Source: Myxococcaceae bacterium
Lineage (GTDB): Bacteria; Myxococcota_A; Polyangia; Polyangiales; Ga0077539
Length of the DNA: 64,000 nt
Assembly (NCBI GenBank): GCA_004297725.1
Contig: SCUS01000084.1
Coordinates: 16,122 to 80,121 of the forward strand
Direction: 5' to 3'
The notes under the pieces are model-generated. The model was not told the origin of the DNA and ran no database searches. It saw only the letters and a list, made by a program, of their open reading frames with translations. Below are positions 1 through 8,041 of this stretch, piece after piece. Numbering within the stretch: the stretch's first letter is position 1; each line of letters opens with the position of its first letter. The position numbers and the translations under genes were made by a program.

Positions 1-1
1 C

Positions 2-643
2 ATGGTCTTCGTGGTGGCGCTGGCGCTCCTGCGCTACGCCCCGAAGGCGGCGATCCCGTGGGTGCTGCTGGCCTCCGCGCTCCCCTCGCTCGACGCGGGG
101 ATGCACTGGCGCTTCATCCACGGGTGGTTCATCCCGCACTGGTACCTCTTCGCGCTGGGCGCCTCGACCTACTGGGTCACCAGGCGCCGTCTGCCGCTCG
201 CGCCGCACCTCGCGCTGGCCGCCTGGGTCGCGTGGCAGGGCGTGCACTTCGACCGGCTCGAGCCCCTCGGCGGCGTCGCGACCGCGCTGCTGCTCACCGT
301 GGCGGGCCGCGTCGGCGGCCTCGAGACCTGGCTGCGCGCCCGCTGGCTGCAGTTCGTCGGGCGCGTCTCCTACGGCGTGTACCTGCTGCACCCGCTGGCC
401 GGCGCGCAGGCCCGCTGGCACGTCGGCGTGCACGTCAACGTGCGCAGCGGGCCGGGCGCCCTCGCGGTGCTCGTCTCCGCCATCGCCTTCACCATGGTCC
501 TCGCGTGGGCGCTGCACCGCTGGGTCGAGGCGCCGGCGATGCGGCTCGCCTCGAAGATCCGCTGGTGGCACGGCGACCGCGAGGCCAGGGAGCTCGGCGC
601 GACGCCCTACCGGGCCGCCACCGCGCGCCCTTCGGACGGCTGA
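2..643 (+). CDS. Acyltransferase 3 family membrane protein (C-terminal part)
   Basis: Integral membrane O-acyltransferase of the acyltransferase-3 (OafA/NodX-like) family, which transfers acyl groups to cell-surface glycans or lipids. The visible 213 residues contain several hydrophobic helices, a YGVYLLHP motif near residue 126 and a terminal RWVEAPAMRL segment, both typical of the last helices of the family. Family members are about 350-400 residues long, so the 5' part probably lies outside the window. The ATG at position 2 is then internal. The gene is convergent with hutF, with only 10 nt between the stop codons. The acceptor substrate cannot be read from the sequence. Confidence 0.75.
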   Translation: MVFVVALALLRYAPKAAIPWVLLASALPSLDAGMHWRFIHGWFIPHWYLFALGASTYWVTRRRLPLAPHLALAAWVAWQGVHFDRLEPLGGVATALLLTVAGRVGGLETWLRARWLQFVGRVSYGVYLLHPLAGAQARWHVGVHVNVRSGPGALAVLVSAIAFTMVLAWALHRWVEAPAMRLASKIRWWHGDREARELGATPYRAATARPSDG

Positions 644-653
644 GCCCGGGCGG

Positions 654-1820
654 TCACCGCCGCACGCAGCCCGGGTGCCCGCTGAACACCAGCGCGTCGA
701 GCACCCGCTCCGGCGCCACTCCCCGCAGCGGCGCCGACTCCAGGTCCACCACCGTGTCCGCGTCCCACGCCGTCTCCCGGCCTCGCACCGCCGCGTCCCA
801 GCCGCAGGCCAGCGCGCCGTGGGCGCTGCCCTCCACCAGGAGCTGCTCGGCCAGCGTGCGCCCCTCCGCGCCCGCGAAGGTCACCCTGCGCCGCAGCCGC
901 AGCCGCTCGTGCGTCTCGAGCGCGCGCATCTCCTCCACCGGGTCGGTCACCACGTGCGAGTCGATGCCCACGCAGAGCCGCACGCCCGCCTCTCGCAGCG
1001 CGGCGATGTCCGCGAGGCCGTCTCCCAGGTCGCGCTCGGTGGTGGGGCAGAGGCACGCGAAGGCCCTCGCCTCGCCCAGCAGCCTCGCCTCGTGGGGCTC
1101 CAGGTTGGTGGCGTGCACGGCCACGAAGCGCTCGTTGAGCACCCCCGCCTCGGAGAGCAGCTCCACCGGGCGGCGGCCGTGCTCGGCCAGGCACGACTCC
1201 ACCTCGCCGATCACCTCCGCCACGTGCATGTGGAAGGGCAGCGCATACCTCGTCGCGTATTCGTCGAGCGGGCCGAGCCACTCCCTCGGCACCGCCCGCA
1301 CCGAGTGCGGCGCCACGCCGACCCTCACCCGCGCGTCGGCGCCCCAGCGTGAGCGCAGCGCGTCGAGGTCGCGCAGCACGTCGTCGACGTCGCCGTCGCA
1401 GAAGCGCCGCTGGGCCCCCTCCGGCGGGCGCCCGTGCGACGAGCGGGCGTAGGCCACCCGGAGCAGCGTCACCCGCAGGCCCTCGGCGAGGGCGGCCTCG
1501 ATCACCACGTCGGAGAGCAGCGTGCGCTGCGCGTACGCCCCGCCGCCCCGCGGGTGGTGCACGTAATGGAACTCCCCCACGCACCGCACCCCCGAGCGGT
1601 AGAGCGCCCGGAAGGCGTCGCGCGACACCGCCGCGAGGGACTCCGGGGTGAGCGAGTCGGCCAGCGAGAACATCGCCTCTCGCCACGACCAGAAGGTGCC
1701 GGTCTCGCCCGGGGCGCGCTGGGTGTGGCCGCGCAGGCCGTACTGGAAGGCGTGGGAGTGGGCGCTCACCCAGCCGGGGAGCACGAGGGAGGTGCCGTCG
1801 ATGGCGCGCAGCGGTCTCAC
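654..1820 (-). CDS. hutF: Formimidoylglutamate deiminase HutF
   Basis: Amidohydrolase-superfamily enzyme converting N-formimidoyl-L-glutamate to N-formyl-L-glutamate and ammonia in the five-step histidine degradation route. Visible metal and catalytic motifs are HSH at residues 21-23, HMHVAE at 197-202, HATNLEP from 236 and GIDSH at 285-289. At 388 residues it is shorter than the usual ~450. The N-terminal strand region before HSH is brief, and the C terminus stops at FSGHPGCVRR, about where homologues continue with the closing beta-sandwich strands. The start is GTG, and a TAGCGT hexamer lies 6 nt upstream. No other hut genes are adjacent. Related amidohydrolases such as guanine deaminase are an alternative but fit the motifs less well. 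Confidence 0.85.
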   Translation of the reverse strand: MRPLRAIDGTSLVLPGWVSAHSHAFQYGLRGHTQRAPGETGTFWSWREAMFSLADSLTPESLAAVSRDAFRALYRSGVRCVGEFHYVHHPRGGGAYAQRTLLSDVVIEAALAEGLRVTLLRVAYARSSHGRPPEGAQRRFCDGDVDDVLRDLDALRSRWGADARVRVGVAPHSVRAVPREWLGPLDEYATRYALPFHMHVAEVIGEVESCLAEHGRRPVELLSEAGVLNERFVAVHATNLEPHEARLLGEARAFACLCPTTERDLGDGLADIAALREAGVRLCVGIDSHVVTDPVEEMRALETHERLRLRRRVTFAGAEGRTLAEQLLVEGSAHGALACGWDAAVRGRETAWDADTVVDLESAPLRGVAPERVLDALVFSGHPGCVRR

Positions 1821-1826
1821 GCGGCG

Positions 1827-1832
1827 ACGCTA
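1827..1832 (-). promoter_or_regulatory. Putative -10 hexamer TAGCGT, hutF
   Basis: Read on the minus strand, TAGCGT is followed by CGCCGC and then the GTG start of hutF, so the hexamer ends 6 nt before the start codon. No Shine-Dalgarno sequence fits between them, which suggests leaderless transcription. No good -35 box is visible. Confidence 0.4.
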
Positions 1833-1869
1833 GCACGGCCCGTTTTCCACGGAGCGAGCGCCTTCGCGG

Positions 1870-1887
1870 CGCCCCGACGAAGGGGCG
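1870..1887. terminator. Short GC hairpin downstream of rplI
   Basis: CGCCCC-GACGAA-GGGGCG forms a 6-bp stem with a 6-nt loop between the rplI stop and the hutF start. There is no T-tract, so an intrinsic terminator is only a weak possibility. Confidence 0.2.
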
Positions 1888-1928
1888 AGCGAGGGGAGGT
1901 CAGCGATGGGAGGGGAGGAGAGGCGGAA

Positions 1929-2396
1929 TCAGGAGGCGGACCTGGCGTCGGCGACCACGTTCACCTTGAAGGTCGCGGAGACCTCCGGGGCGAGCTTGGC
2001 GGTGACGGCGTAGGTGCCGGTCGAGCGGATGTTGTCCACCGACAGCTTCTTGCGGTCGATGTCGTAGCCCTTGGCCTTGAGGGCCGCCTCGATGTCCTTG
2101 TGGGTCACCGAGCCGTAGAGCTTGCCTTCGCCGCCGACGGTGCGGGCGATGGTCAGCTCGAGCGTGCCGAGCTTCGTCGCGAGCGCCGCGGCGTCCGAGC
2201 GGATCTTCGCGGCCTTCTCGCCGGCGACCTTCTTGTTGTGCTCGAAGCGAGCGACGTTGCCCTCGCTCGCGGAGAGCGCGAAGCCCTCCGGGAGGAGGTA
2301 GTTGCGCGCGTAGCCGGAGGCCACCTTCACGACCTCGCCGCCCTTGCCGAGCTTGGCGACGTCGCGCTGCAGAATCACATGAACAGTCTTGCTCAC
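1929..2396 (-). CDS. rplI: 50S ribosomal protein L9
   Basis: Structural protein of the large ribosomal subunit that binds 23S rRNA domain V. The 155 residues carry the diagnostic N-terminal signature GKGGEVVKVASGYARNYLLP at 17-36, the long connecting helix and the C-terminal domain. The length is typical of the family. It is the last gene of the rpsF-rpsR-rplI operon, 10 nt after rpsR, in the usual order found across bacteria. Confidence 0.97.
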   Translation of the reverse strand: MSKTVHVILQRDVAKLGKGGEVVKVASGYARNYLLPEGFALSASEGNVARFEHNKKVAGEKAAKIRSDAAALATKLGTLELTIARTVGGEGKLYGSVTHKDIEAALKAKGYDIDRKKLSVDNIRSTGTYAVTAKLAPEVSATFKVNVVADARSAS

Positions 2397-2406
2397 GGTA
2401 GACCTC

Positions 2407-2730
2407 TCACTTACCCGACGTCGTAAACGGCAGCAGGGCGATCATGCGGCCGCGCTTGATCGCGCCGATGAGCATCCGCTGGTGAAGCGCGCACGTCCCG
2501 GAGATGCGGCGCGGGACGACCTTGCCGCGGTCGCTGAGGAAGTAACGCAGGAGCCCGGCGTCCTTGTAGTCGATGCCCTCGACCTTCTCGACGCAGAACT
2601 TGCAGACGCGCTTGCGCCCGCCGCGACGACGGGCCGCGATGTTCTCGGCCGCGATCTCGGCCGCGCCGCCCTCGCTGTAGCCGCCGCGATCGTCGAAGGG
2701 ATCCATCCCACCACCTGAAAAGCGTGCCAT
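2407..2730 (-). CDS. rpsR: 30S ribosomal protein S18, zinc-binding type
   Basis: Small-subunit protein that binds the platform as a heterodimer with S6. The core [16 protein letters not shown] and [13 protein letters not shown] motifs are clear. Cys43, Cys46, Cys80 and His83 form a CxxC...CxxH set, the zinc-ribbon (C+) form of S18, with CKFC preceding the core. The first 30 or so residues are a Gly- and acidic-rich extension not usual in S18. It lies 14 nt downstream of rpsF and is likely co-translated with it. A later start at Met9 is possible. Confidence 0.97.
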   Translation of the reverse strand: MARFSGGGMDPFDDRGGYSEGGAAEIAAENIAARRRGGRKRVCKFCVEKVEGIDYKDAGLLRYFLSDRGKVVPRRISGTCALHQRMLIGAIKRGRMIALLPFTTSGK

Positions 2731-2744
2731 GGTCGTTGTTCCTT

Positions 2745-3317
2745 TCAGGCCTCGGCCGCGGGGGGAGCCCCGGCGCCGTCATCGGAGTCCTTGGGTGCCT
2801 CGGCCGCCGCGGGGGCAGCCTGCTCGCGGTCACGATCGCGGTCGCGATCGCGGTCACGGTCGCGGTCGCGGTCGCGGCGGGGCTCGTCGGCCAGGCCGAG
2901 CTGGGCCTCGTAGCTCTCGTCGCGCTCGTCGTCCTCGGCGGACAGCTCGATGCGACGGACCTTGACCTCCTCGGGGTCGACGGTGACCGACGAGACGTCG
3001 ACGTCCTTGGCCAGCACCACGGTCATGTGGCGGATGACGGTGTCGAGCATGCGGAGGTTACGCTCGAGCTCCGCCACTGTGCCCTTGGCGCCGAGGTAGC
3101 GGAGGTAGACGTAGACGCCCTTGCGCTGCTTCGCGATCGGGTAGGCGAGGCGACGCTTGCCCCAGCTCTCGATCTTGGTGAGCTTCGCGCCGGTGCTCTC
3201 GAGGGACGAGATCGCGCGGGAGATGACCTTCTCCGACGCCTCGCCATCGATGTCCGGGCGAAGGATGAACACGGTCTCGTAATCCGAGGCCCGCGTGCTC
3301 CGTGCTTCCGTTGCCAT
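2745..3317 (-). CDS. rpsF: 30S ribosomal protein S6 with charged C-terminal extension
   Basis: Small-subunit protein, the partner of S18. The ferredoxin-like core spans about residues 12-105 ([20 protein letters not shown] and [11 protein letters not shown] segments). From about 117 the protein continues as a tail that is acidic, then has about nine Arg-Asp dipeptides (about 147-165), then becomes Ala/Pro-rich. The total is 190 residues against about 100-135 in most bacteria. The start at 3317 was chosen because AGGAGG precedes it by about 11 nt and the S6 core begins 12 residues in. A longer in-frame reading to 3428 is open but lacks S6 similarity. First gene of the rpsF-rpsR-rplI operon. 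Confidence 0.95.
   Translation of the reverse strand: MATEARSTRASDYETVFILRPDIDGEASEKVISRAISSLESTGAKLTKIESWGKRRLAYPIAKQRKGVYVYLRYLGAKGTVAELERNLRMLDTVIRHMTVVLAKDVDVSSVTVDPEEVKVRRIELSAEDDERDESYEAQLGLADEPRRDRDRDRDRDRDRDRDREQAAPAAAEAPKDSDDGAGAPPAAEA
2829..2880 (-). repeat. Hexameric repeat encoding (Arg-Asp)n in rpsF
   Basis: Imperfect 6-bp repeat (cggtcg/cgatcg-type units) coding about nine Arg-Asp pairs in the S6 tail. Such short tandem units can change length by slippage. Confidence 0.85.
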
Positions 3318-3378
3318 AGATGTGTTGTCCTCCTGGACCTTCACGTTGGCCCCCGCGTCTTGCGCGGGAGCGAGGACC

Positions 3379-3404
3379 GACCGGACGTTCAACAGCGAAC
3401 GTCG
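3379..3404 (-). promoter_or_regulatory. Hairpin in the rpsF leader, candidate S6:S18 autoregulatory site
   Basis: GACGTTC (3384-3390) and GAACGTC (3397-3403) form a 7-bp stem around AACAGC. With one bulged base the pairing extends to ACCG/CGGT. It lies about 65-85 nt upstream of the rpsF start in the inferred 5' UTR. S6:S18 is known to bind a CCG-containing hairpin in rpsF leaders of several phyla. Identity with that motif is inference. Confidence 0.3.
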
Positions 3405-3523
3405 GTACGGGGGCGCGGTGACTATCACGCCCTCGCTCCCGAAGGAAGGCCCTCCCCCGGGAAGTCTTCCCGCACCGATGCCATCTTGACCCCGGCGGCG
3501 CAGCGCGCGAAGTGTGCGCCGCC

Positions 3524-4186
3524 ATGACCAAAGCCCTCGATGACAAGCTGACCACCGTGTTCGCCGCCGACCGCGCCCTGCGCGCCGCGGAGATGGAATT
3601 CCTCGACGGCAGCGGCCCGGCGCACCTCGCCGCCATCGGCCGCGCCATCGACCACGCGCTCACCCTCGACGACGACGAGGACTCCGCCATCCGCCTGATG
3701 CGCGCGGCCGACCTGCTGGGCGAGTTCACCGGCCCCGAGGTCCCGGTGCTGCTGCTCCGGCTGCTCGACCACGACGAGCCCGCGGTGCGCGACGCCGCCG
3801 GCACCACCCTGCTCGACCTCGGGTACTCCCGCTACGCCGAGGTGGCCCGCGCCATCGAGAAGCTCATCGACGACGGCAAGGCCCTCACGGCCCTCAAGGA
3901 GGTGCCCTTCGTGCTGGCCGAGATCGGCGAGCCGGGCGGCGTGAAGCTCTGCCTGCGGCTCATCAAGCACGCCGACGCGGGCGTCACGGCGGCCGCCGTC
4001 GAGGCCCTCGCCATGCTGGGCGACCCGTCGGTCATCAAGGACCTCGAGAAGCTCCGCAGCGACAAGCGCGTGGTCGACGTCGACGCCGGCGACGACGAGG
4101 GAGCTCCCTCCGAGGGCGGCGGCGGCCCGACCGTGGGCGACCTCGTCAACGAGGCGCTCGAGCACCTCCGCTCGCTCAAGGGCTGA
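3524..4186 (+). CDS. HEAT-repeat domain protein
   Basis: Soluble alpha-helical repeat protein of about 220 residues, with no signal peptide. Repeating helix pairs of the HEAT/PBS-lyase type are seen, for example VPVLLLRLLDHDEPAVRDAA and AGVTAAAVEALAMLGDPSVI. The C-terminal part holds an acidic Gly-rich linker (about 188-205) and a final helix. Such proteins are usually scaffolds; no catalytic residues are visible. The ATG at 3524 is preferred over a GTG four codons upstream. It is divergent from the rpsF operon, with about 200 nt of shared regulatory region. The stop is 9 nt before a large inverted repeat. Confidence 0.7.
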   Translation: MTKALDDKLTTVFAADRALRAAEMEFLDGSGPAHLAAIGRAIDHALTLDDDEDSAIRLMRAADLLGEFTGPEVPVLLLRLLDHDEPAVRDAAGTTLLDLGYSRYAEVARAIEKLIDDGKALTALKEVPFVLAEIGEPGGVKLCLRLIKHADAGVTAAAVEALAMLGDPSVIKDLEKLRSDKRVVDVDAGDDEGAPSEGGGGPTVGDLVNEALEHLRSLKG

Positions 4187-4195
4187 TGACTCAAC

Positions 4196-4350
4196 CGGCC
4201 CCCTCTCTGCGCTGCCGCGCGCCCTCACCCCCGCGGGGCGGGGGCAAGGGCTCAGGGGTGCTGACAGGTTCGCGCTTGCGTTGCCAGCGTCGGAGCCCTT
4301 GCCCCCGCCCCGCGGGGGTGAGGGCGCGCGGCAGCGCAGAGAGGGGGCCG
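4196..4350. repeat. Large perfect inverted repeat, 58-bp arms (family A)
   Basis: Arms 4196-4253 and 4293-4350 are exact reverse complements over 58 bp and enclose a 39-nt loop. Each arm contains a smaller GC-rich near-palindrome (CCCCCG...CGGGGG). The element starts 9 nt after the stop of the HEAT gene and ends 35 nt before the methyltransferase start. It shares the core GCTGCCGCGCGCCCT and the flanks GGCCCCC and GGGCT with the element at 8042-8217. There is no T-tract, so it is not a standard intrinsic terminator. Confidence 0.95.
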
Positions 4351-4385
4351 ACGGCGCCTCGCGCTCCAGACCTCCCCACCTTCCA

Positions 4386-5225
4386 ATGACCATCAACCCC
4401 CACGACGCGGCCATCGAGCAGGCCCTGGCCTACGACGCCGCGTTCGTCCCCCGCTTCGCCCAGCGCTTCGGCGAGCGGCTGCTGCTCGCCCTCGACCTCC
4501 CTCCCCGCGCCAACGTGCTCGACCTCGTGTGCCGCACCGGATACCCCGCGGTGCAGGTGCTCGACCGGGTGCGCGACGGCCGGGTCATCGCCCTCGACCA
4601 GGACGGCCGCTTCCTCGAGCTCGCCCGAGCCCGCGCCGGCACCGACCTCGGCCGACGGATCTTCTTCAAGCAGGGCTCGCCCACCTCGCTGGGCTTCTCC
4701 GACGAGATCTTCACCAACGTCATCGGCAACCTCATCGACCGGGTGACCACCGACCGCGGCGCGGTGCTCGCCGAGAGCGCCCGGGTGCTGCGCCCCGGAG
4801 GGCAGCTCGCCCTCACGCTCCCGCTGCGAGGGAGCTTCCTGGAGGTCATCGACCTGCTGCGGGAGATCGCCCTGCGCCACGACCTGGGGCGCCTCGCCGA
4901 GCGCGTGGAGCAGTACGTCCAGACCATGCCCACGGTGGAGTCGCTGCGGGTGGAGTTCGAGGCCCACGGCTTCGAGCGGGTGTCCGTCGACGCCTGGGAG
5001 TTCTCTCTCGACTACGCCTCCTCGGGCGACCTGCTGGGCGACCCCCTGGTGCAGGCCGCGGCGCTCTCCGAGTGGCGCGCCTGCGCCGAGGCGACGGAGC
5101 ACGCCGACGAGGTGATGGCCGAGCTACGGCGGTGCATCGACACCTATTTCGAGGGCCGGCGCTTCATGCTGAGCGTGGTGGGCGGCTGCGTCGTCGGGCA
5201 GCGCGGCGACGAGCGCGTCGAGTAG
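4386..5225 (+). CDS. Class I SAM-dependent methyltransferase-like protein
   Basis: Cytosolic Rossmann-fold protein of 279 residues. It has motif I at about 44-54 (VLDLVCRTGYP), an acidic residue after strand 2 (ALDQD near 71), NVIGNLIDRV at the motif IV position and ARVLRPGGQLALTLP near 133. Motif I departs from the usual DxGxGxG: V, C and R replace the first glycines, which could weaken cofactor binding. The C-terminal 100 residues are helical and not assigned. The ATG at 4386 was chosen because upstream in-frame sequence is only the inverted repeat. The substrate is unknown. Confidence 0.7.
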   Translation: MTINPHDAAIEQALAYDAAFVPRFAQRFGERLLLALDLPPRANVLDLVCRTGYPAVQVLDRVRDGRVIALDQDGRFLELARARAGTDLGRRIFFKQGSPTSLGFSDEIFTNVIGNLIDRVTTDRGAVLAESARVLRPGGQLALTLPLRGSFLEVIDLLREIALRHDLGRLAERVEQYVQTMPTVESLRVEFEAHGFERVSVDAWEFSLDYASSGDLLGDPLVQAAALSEWRACAEATEHADEVMAELRRCIDTYFEGRRFMLSVVGGCVVGQRGDERVE

Positions 5226-5293
5226 GCTTTTTCGCATGTGCATCGCGTACTACGCGGCCCATAGTGGGATTGTCAGAAGGGCGGGACTGACCT

Positions 5294-6001
5294 ATGAGCG
5301 CACCCGTGCAGACCACCGTTGAAGAGACGCCCGTGATCGATGGGAGCCCGCTCGCCGGGCCGTACATCGGTGACATCAACGCGACGCACCGCTTCGTCCA
5401 TCCGAGGATGTTCCGGAGCGACTTCGTGGAGTTCTTCTCCAAGGTCCACCCCGCGGTGCCGGGCTTCGTGTTCGCGCCGGTGATCGCGTACTTCGTCTGG
5501 CGCAGCGCCGCCCTCGCGGGCGCCCCGCGCATGGTCGGCACCCTCCTCGGCGGCTTCCTCTTCTGGACCCTGATGGAGTACGTGCTCCATCGATTCTATT
5601 TCCACCTCGCGCCCACCACCAACCTGCGCAAGTGGCTCTACTTCTACTCCCACGGCATCCACCATCAGTACCCCGATGACTACTATCGGCTGCTGATGCC
5701 GCCGGTCCTGAGCGTCGGCGCGGCCTCCCTCTTCTACGGCCTCTTCGCGCTGCTGCTCCCCGCGACGGTGGTGCCGGGAATCTTCGCGGGCCTGCTGCTG
5801 GGCTACCTCTATTACGACTACGTGCACTTCGCGACGCACCACGTGAAGCCCCCGCGCGCCGCGTGGCTGAGCCCCATCGCCAACCTGATGAAGGAGCAGC
5901 GCCGCCGCCACATGAAGCACCACTTCCAGGACCACACCAAGGGCTTCGGCGTCTCCATGCCCTTGTGGGACCGGGTGTTCGGCACGCTCGAAGATCGCTG
6001 A
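5294..6001 (+). CDS. Fatty acid hydroxylase superfamily protein (FA2H-like)
   Basis: Membrane di-iron oxygenase of 235 residues. Histidine clusters are at HRFYFH (99-104), HGIHH (120-124), HFATHH (178-183) and HMKHHFQDH (206-214), the eight-His pattern of the sterol desaturase/fatty acid hydroxylase superfamily, with hydrophobic segments between them. The arrangement resembles the membrane part of sphingolipid fatty acid 2-hydroxylases, without their cytochrome b5 domain. Some myxobacteria make sphingolipids, so 2-hydroxylation of an acyl chain is a reasonable inference. Sterol C-5 desaturase-like activity is the alternative. It precedes adhC by 46 nt on the same strand, but a functional link is not evident. 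Confidence 0.8.
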   Translation: MSAPVQTTVEETPVIDGSPLAGPYIGDINATHRFVHPRMFRSDFVEFFSKVHPAVPGFVFAPVIAYFVWRSAALAGAPRMVGTLLGGFLFWTLMEYVLHRFYFHLAPTTNLRKWLYFYSHGIHHQYPDDYYRLLMPPVLSVGAASLFYGLFALLLPATVVPGIFAGLLLGYLYYDYVHFATHHVKPPRAAWLSPIANLMKEQRRRHMKHHFQDHTKGFGVSMPLWDRVFGTLEDR

Positions 6002-6047
6002 CCCGAGCGCCTTGGGTCGCCCCCCCGCTCTCATGTAGAGAGGAGGG

Positions 6048-7157
6048 ATGAAGACCCGCGCAGCAGTGGCCTACGGGCCCGGTCAGCCCCTGGTGATCGA
6101 ACAGGTCGAGCTCGAAGGCCCCCGCGCCGGAGAGGTGCTCGTCGAGATGAAGGCCACGGGGGTGTGCCACACCGACGAGTTCACCCGCTCCGGGGCCGAC
6201 CCGGAGGGCTTGTTCCCGGTGATCCTCGGGCACGAGGGCGCCGGCGTGGTGCTGGAGGTCGGGGCGGGGGTCACCTCGCTCAAGCCCGGCGACCACGTGA
6301 TCCCGCTCTACACCCCCGAGTGCCGGGGCTGTAAGTCGTGCCTGAGCCGCAAGACCAACCTCTGCACCGCCATCCGCGCCACGCAGGGCAAGGGGCTCAT
6401 GCCCGACGGCACCAGCCGCTTCCGCATCGGCGACACCCCGATCCATCACTACATGGGCTGCTCGACCTTCGCGCAGCACTCGGTGCTCCCGGAGATCGCC
6501 CTCGCCAAGGTTCGCCCCGACGCGCCCTTCGACAAGATCTGCTACATCGGCTGCGGGGTGACCACGGGCATCGGCGCGGTGATCTACACCGCGAAGGTCG
6601 AGCCCGGCGCCAACGTGGTGGTCTTCGGCCTCGGGGGCATCGGGCTCAACGTGATCCAGGGCGCTCGCATGGCGGGCGCCGACAAGATCATCGGGGTGGA
6701 CATCAACCCCGCGCGAGAGCACATGGCGCGGCGCTTCGGGCTCACGCACTTCGTCAACCCGACGGAGGTCGAGGGCGACCTCGTGGCCTACCTGGTGGAG
6801 CTCACCGGCGGCGGCGCGGACTACAGCTTCGAGTGCGTGGGCAGCACGAAGCTGATGCGCCAGGCGCTGGAGTGCTGCCACCGAGGCTGGGGCGAGAGCA
6901 TCATCATCGGCGTGGCGGGGGCGGGGCAGGAGATCTCCACGCGGCCCTTCCAGCTGGTGACCGGGCGCGTCTGGAGGGGCTCGGCCTTCGGAGGGGCGCG
7001 AGGCCGCACCGACGTGCCGCGCATCGTCGACTGGTACATGGAGCACAAGATCGAGATCGACCCGCTCATCACGCACAAGCTCCCGCTGGAGCGCATCAAC
7101 GAGGCCTTCGAGCTGATGCACTCGGGCGAGTCGATTCGCACCGTGGTGGAGTTCTGA
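6048..7157 (+). CDS. adhC: S-(hydroxymethyl)glutathione dehydrogenase / class III alcohol dehydrogenase
   Basis: Zinc-dependent enzyme oxidising S-(hydroxymethyl)glutathione to S-formylglutathione with NAD+, the first enzymatic step of glutathione-dependent formaldehyde removal. The 369 residues match the family length. Catalytic zinc ligands are Cys40 and the GHE at 61-63. The structural zinc cysteines are 92, 95, 98 and 106. A GLGGIGLNVIQGARMAG nucleotide-binding loop follows at about 190. The GGAGG run lies immediately before the ATG, unusually close for a Shine-Dalgarno. The stop overlaps the fghA start (ATGA), so the two are translationally coupled and perform consecutive steps. Confidence 0.95.
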   Translation: MKTRAAVAYGPGQPLVIEQVELEGPRAGEVLVEMKATGVCHTDEFTRSGADPEGLFPVILGHEGAGVVLEVGAGVTSLKPGDHVIPLYTPECRGCKSCLSRKTNLCTAIRATQGKGLMPDGTSRFRIGDTPIHHYMGCSTFAQHSVLPEIALAKVRPDAPFDKICYIGCGVTTGIGAVIYTAKVEPGANVVVFGLGGIGLNVIQGARMAGADKIIGVDINPAREHMARRFGLTHFVNPTEVEGDLVAYLVELTGGGADYSFECVGSTKLMRQALECCHRGWGESIIIGVAGAGQEISTRPFQLVTGRVWRGSAFGGARGRTDVPRIVDWYMEHKIEIDPLITHKLPLERINEAFELMHSGESIRTVVEF

Positions 7158-8011
7158 TGAGCGCCGGGTACACCGTTCGGGGCGAGCACCGCTGCTACGG
7201 CGGCGTGCAGGGCTTCTACGAGCACCCGAGCGCCTCGGTGGGAGGAACGATGCGCTTCGCGGTGTACCTGCCGCCCGCGGCGCTGAAGGGCGAGCGCGTC
7301 CCGGCGGTGTACTTCCTCGCGGGGCTCACCTGCACCGAGGAGACCTTCGCGGCCAAGGCGGGGGCGCAGCGCGTGGCGGCGGAGCTGGGCCTCGCGCTGG
7401 TGACCTGCGACACGAGCCCGAGGCACGCGCGGCACCCGGGCGACGACGCCTCGTGGGACTTCGGGCAGGGCGCCGGGTTCTACGTCGACGCGACGGAGGC
7501 CCCGTGGTCGGGGTCGTACCGGATGTACAGCTACGTGACGCGCGACCTGCGCGCCGTGGTGGGCGACGGCTTCCCCATCGACCCGGAGCGGCGCGGCGTG
7601 ATGGGGCACTCCATGGGAGGCCACGGCGCGCTGGTGATGGCGCTGCGGGAGGCGGGCGCGTGGCAGAGCGTGTCGGCGCTGGCGCCCATCGTGGGGCCGA
7701 GCGCGGTCCCGTGGGGCGAGAAGGCCTTCACGGGCTACCTCGGGAGCAACCGGGAGGCGTGGCGCTCCTACGACGCCGTCGAGCTGGTGAAGCGGGCGTC
7801 GGTCTTCCCTGGTGAGGTGCTCATCGACCAGGGGACGACGGACAGGTTCCTGGAGGTGCAGCTTCAGCCCGAGCGCTTCGCGGAGGCCTGCGCGGCGGCC
7901 GGGCAGCGGCTGTCACTGCGGATGCGCGACGGCTACGACCACAGCTACTACTTCATCGAGACCTTCATCGAGGAGCACCTGAGGCACCACGCGAAGGCGC
8001 TGCTGGGCTGA
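7157..8011 (+). CDS. fghA: S-formylglutathione hydrolase
   Basis: Esterase-D-type alpha/beta hydrolase that cleaves S-formylglutathione to formate and glutathione, completing formaldehyde detoxification started by adhC. It is 284 residues long, typical for the family. The nucleophile is Ser152 in GHSMGGHGAL, the acid is Asp229 in IDQGTTDRFL and the base is His262 in DHSYYF. The oxyanion-loop segment LAGLTCTEETF is also conserved. It starts at the ATG overlapping the adhC stop. No regulator such as FrmR is visible nearby. Confidence 0.95.
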   Translation: MSAGYTVRGEHRCYGGVQGFYEHPSASVGGTMRFAVYLPPAALKGERVPAVYFLAGLTCTEETFAAKAGAQRVAAELGLALVTCDTSPRHARHPGDDASWDFGQGAGFYVDATEAPWSGSYRMYSYVTRDLRAVVGDGFPIDPERRGVMGHSMGGHGALVMALREAGAWQSVSALAPIVGPSAVPWGEKAFTGYLGSNREAWRSYDAVELVKRASVFPGEVLIDQGTTDRFLEVQLQPERFAEACAAAGQRLSLRMRDGYDHSYYFIETFIEEHLRHHAKALLG

Positions 8012-8041
8012 GCGAGGCGGGCGCTCGCGCTCGCGGGCGCG

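Noticed and set aside
3317..3428. N-terminal extension of rpsF to 3428
   Set aside because: The added 37 residues have no S6 similarity, and a good AGGAGG precedes the start at 3317.
4196..4350. Palindrome as a plain intrinsic terminator
   Set aside because: The 58-bp perfect stem with a 39-nt loop and no T-tract does not fit rho-independent termination; the same applies to 8042-8217.
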